Of a stretch of 64,000 bases of DNA, positions 63,705 to 64,000 are shown one piece after another; the first letter of the stretch is position 1, and each line of letters starts with the position of its first letter. Location of the stretch: the NCBI RefSeq assembly GCF_905171765.1, contig NC_053389.1:404350645-404414644 (forward strand), read 5' to 3'. The translations under genes were made by a program, and so were the position numbers. Below the pieces are notes generated by a model. That model had not been told where the DNA came from and ran no database searches. It saw only the letters and a program-made list of their open reading frames with translations. This DNA comes from Bufo bufo (lineage: Eukaryota; Chordata; Amphibia; Anura; Bufonidae).

Positions 63705-64000
63705 ATAACAGTAATGTGTACTTTGCATGCATGGAGAGGATTGTTTCTGCATAGTCACTGCTGTATTCTATCCCCTACCCTGTGACCTAAATTATTACAT
63801 TAAACCCTTCCGCGTTCTTGGACCACCATGAAATTTGTAATATGTTGTGCATCCTATAGTCAGGTGTCTCTTCTGTTGACTAAAATCTGTATGCATCATA
63901 TAGTCAGGTGTCTCTTCTGCTACACATTAGTTTTAGTACCTGCTTTCAGATTCATGTATAAGCATTAATTTTTTACAGCAGAACTTATACTTTAAGCTTT
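63701..64000. other. No recognised feature
   Basis: The only repeat noticed is a short direct duplication, ATAGTCAGGTGTCTCTTCTG, at about 63857 and 63900. Confidence 0.45.

Overview
This window looks like anuran (frog or toad) nuclear DNA made almost entirely of transposable elements nested inside one another. I infer the organism from the element mix: DIRS-type tyrosine-recombinase retrotransposons, Penelope-like elements, several hAT families, Tc1-like elements, and fold-back MITEs of a kind I recall from frog genomes. No intact host gene, host exon or tRNA gene was found. Every protein-coding relic belongs to a mobile element and all are broken.

Layout. 1-3083 is a large fold-back element whose arms are interrupted by a Harbinger-like MITE, a Tc1-like element and another MITE. 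3081-5772 holds more MITEs and a 1.05 kb solo LTR. From 5773 to about 29813 lies one hAT-like element (family C) split by very large insertions. Family A hAT copy A1 (6104-22547) sits in it with target-site duplication (TSD) TTCTGCAG. A1 itself contains a solo LTR and family B hAT copy B1 (13955-22379, TSD TCCCTGAC). B1 contains 18S rRNA-derived fragments, a Harbinger-like MITE and a Penelope-type insertion. Further right, family C is split by a second Tc1-like copy (22608-29436), which is itself split by a 5.8 kb hAT-type element (23624-29403, TSD AAGCTTAT).

29814-36195 is a DIRS-like retrotransposon on the minus strand (gag-like, RT/RNase H, tyrosine recombinase). It is cut by a non-autonomous hAT (30069-31624, TSD CCGGTGAG) and by the 3' end of a chromodomain Ty3/Gypsy element with its LTR (about 33755-34847). 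36199-41545 and 45654-46020 are one 48-63 bp CTG-rich minisatellite, split by a 4.1 kb TTAA-flanked piggyBac-type element (41550-45649) built from alternating inverted repeats. A Penelope-type fragment with a hammerhead-like motif follows (46037-46560), then about 1 kb of apparently single-copy DNA.

47535-58160 is a second family A hAT copy (A2). It is interrupted by a near full-length but dead family B copy in the opposite orientation (B2, 49081-53440, TSD CTCAGCAG) and by two smaller insertions. The right end holds a CR1-like LINE tail split by a Tc1-like element with a single stop in its transposase (58401-59984), a Penelope-like GIY-YIG endonuclease fragment (61166-61902), and an internally deleted Tc1-like element (62735-63669).

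TSDs, terminal repeats and paired filled and empty sites allow the insertion order to be read directly. All homologies are recognised by eye from motifs; no database search was run.
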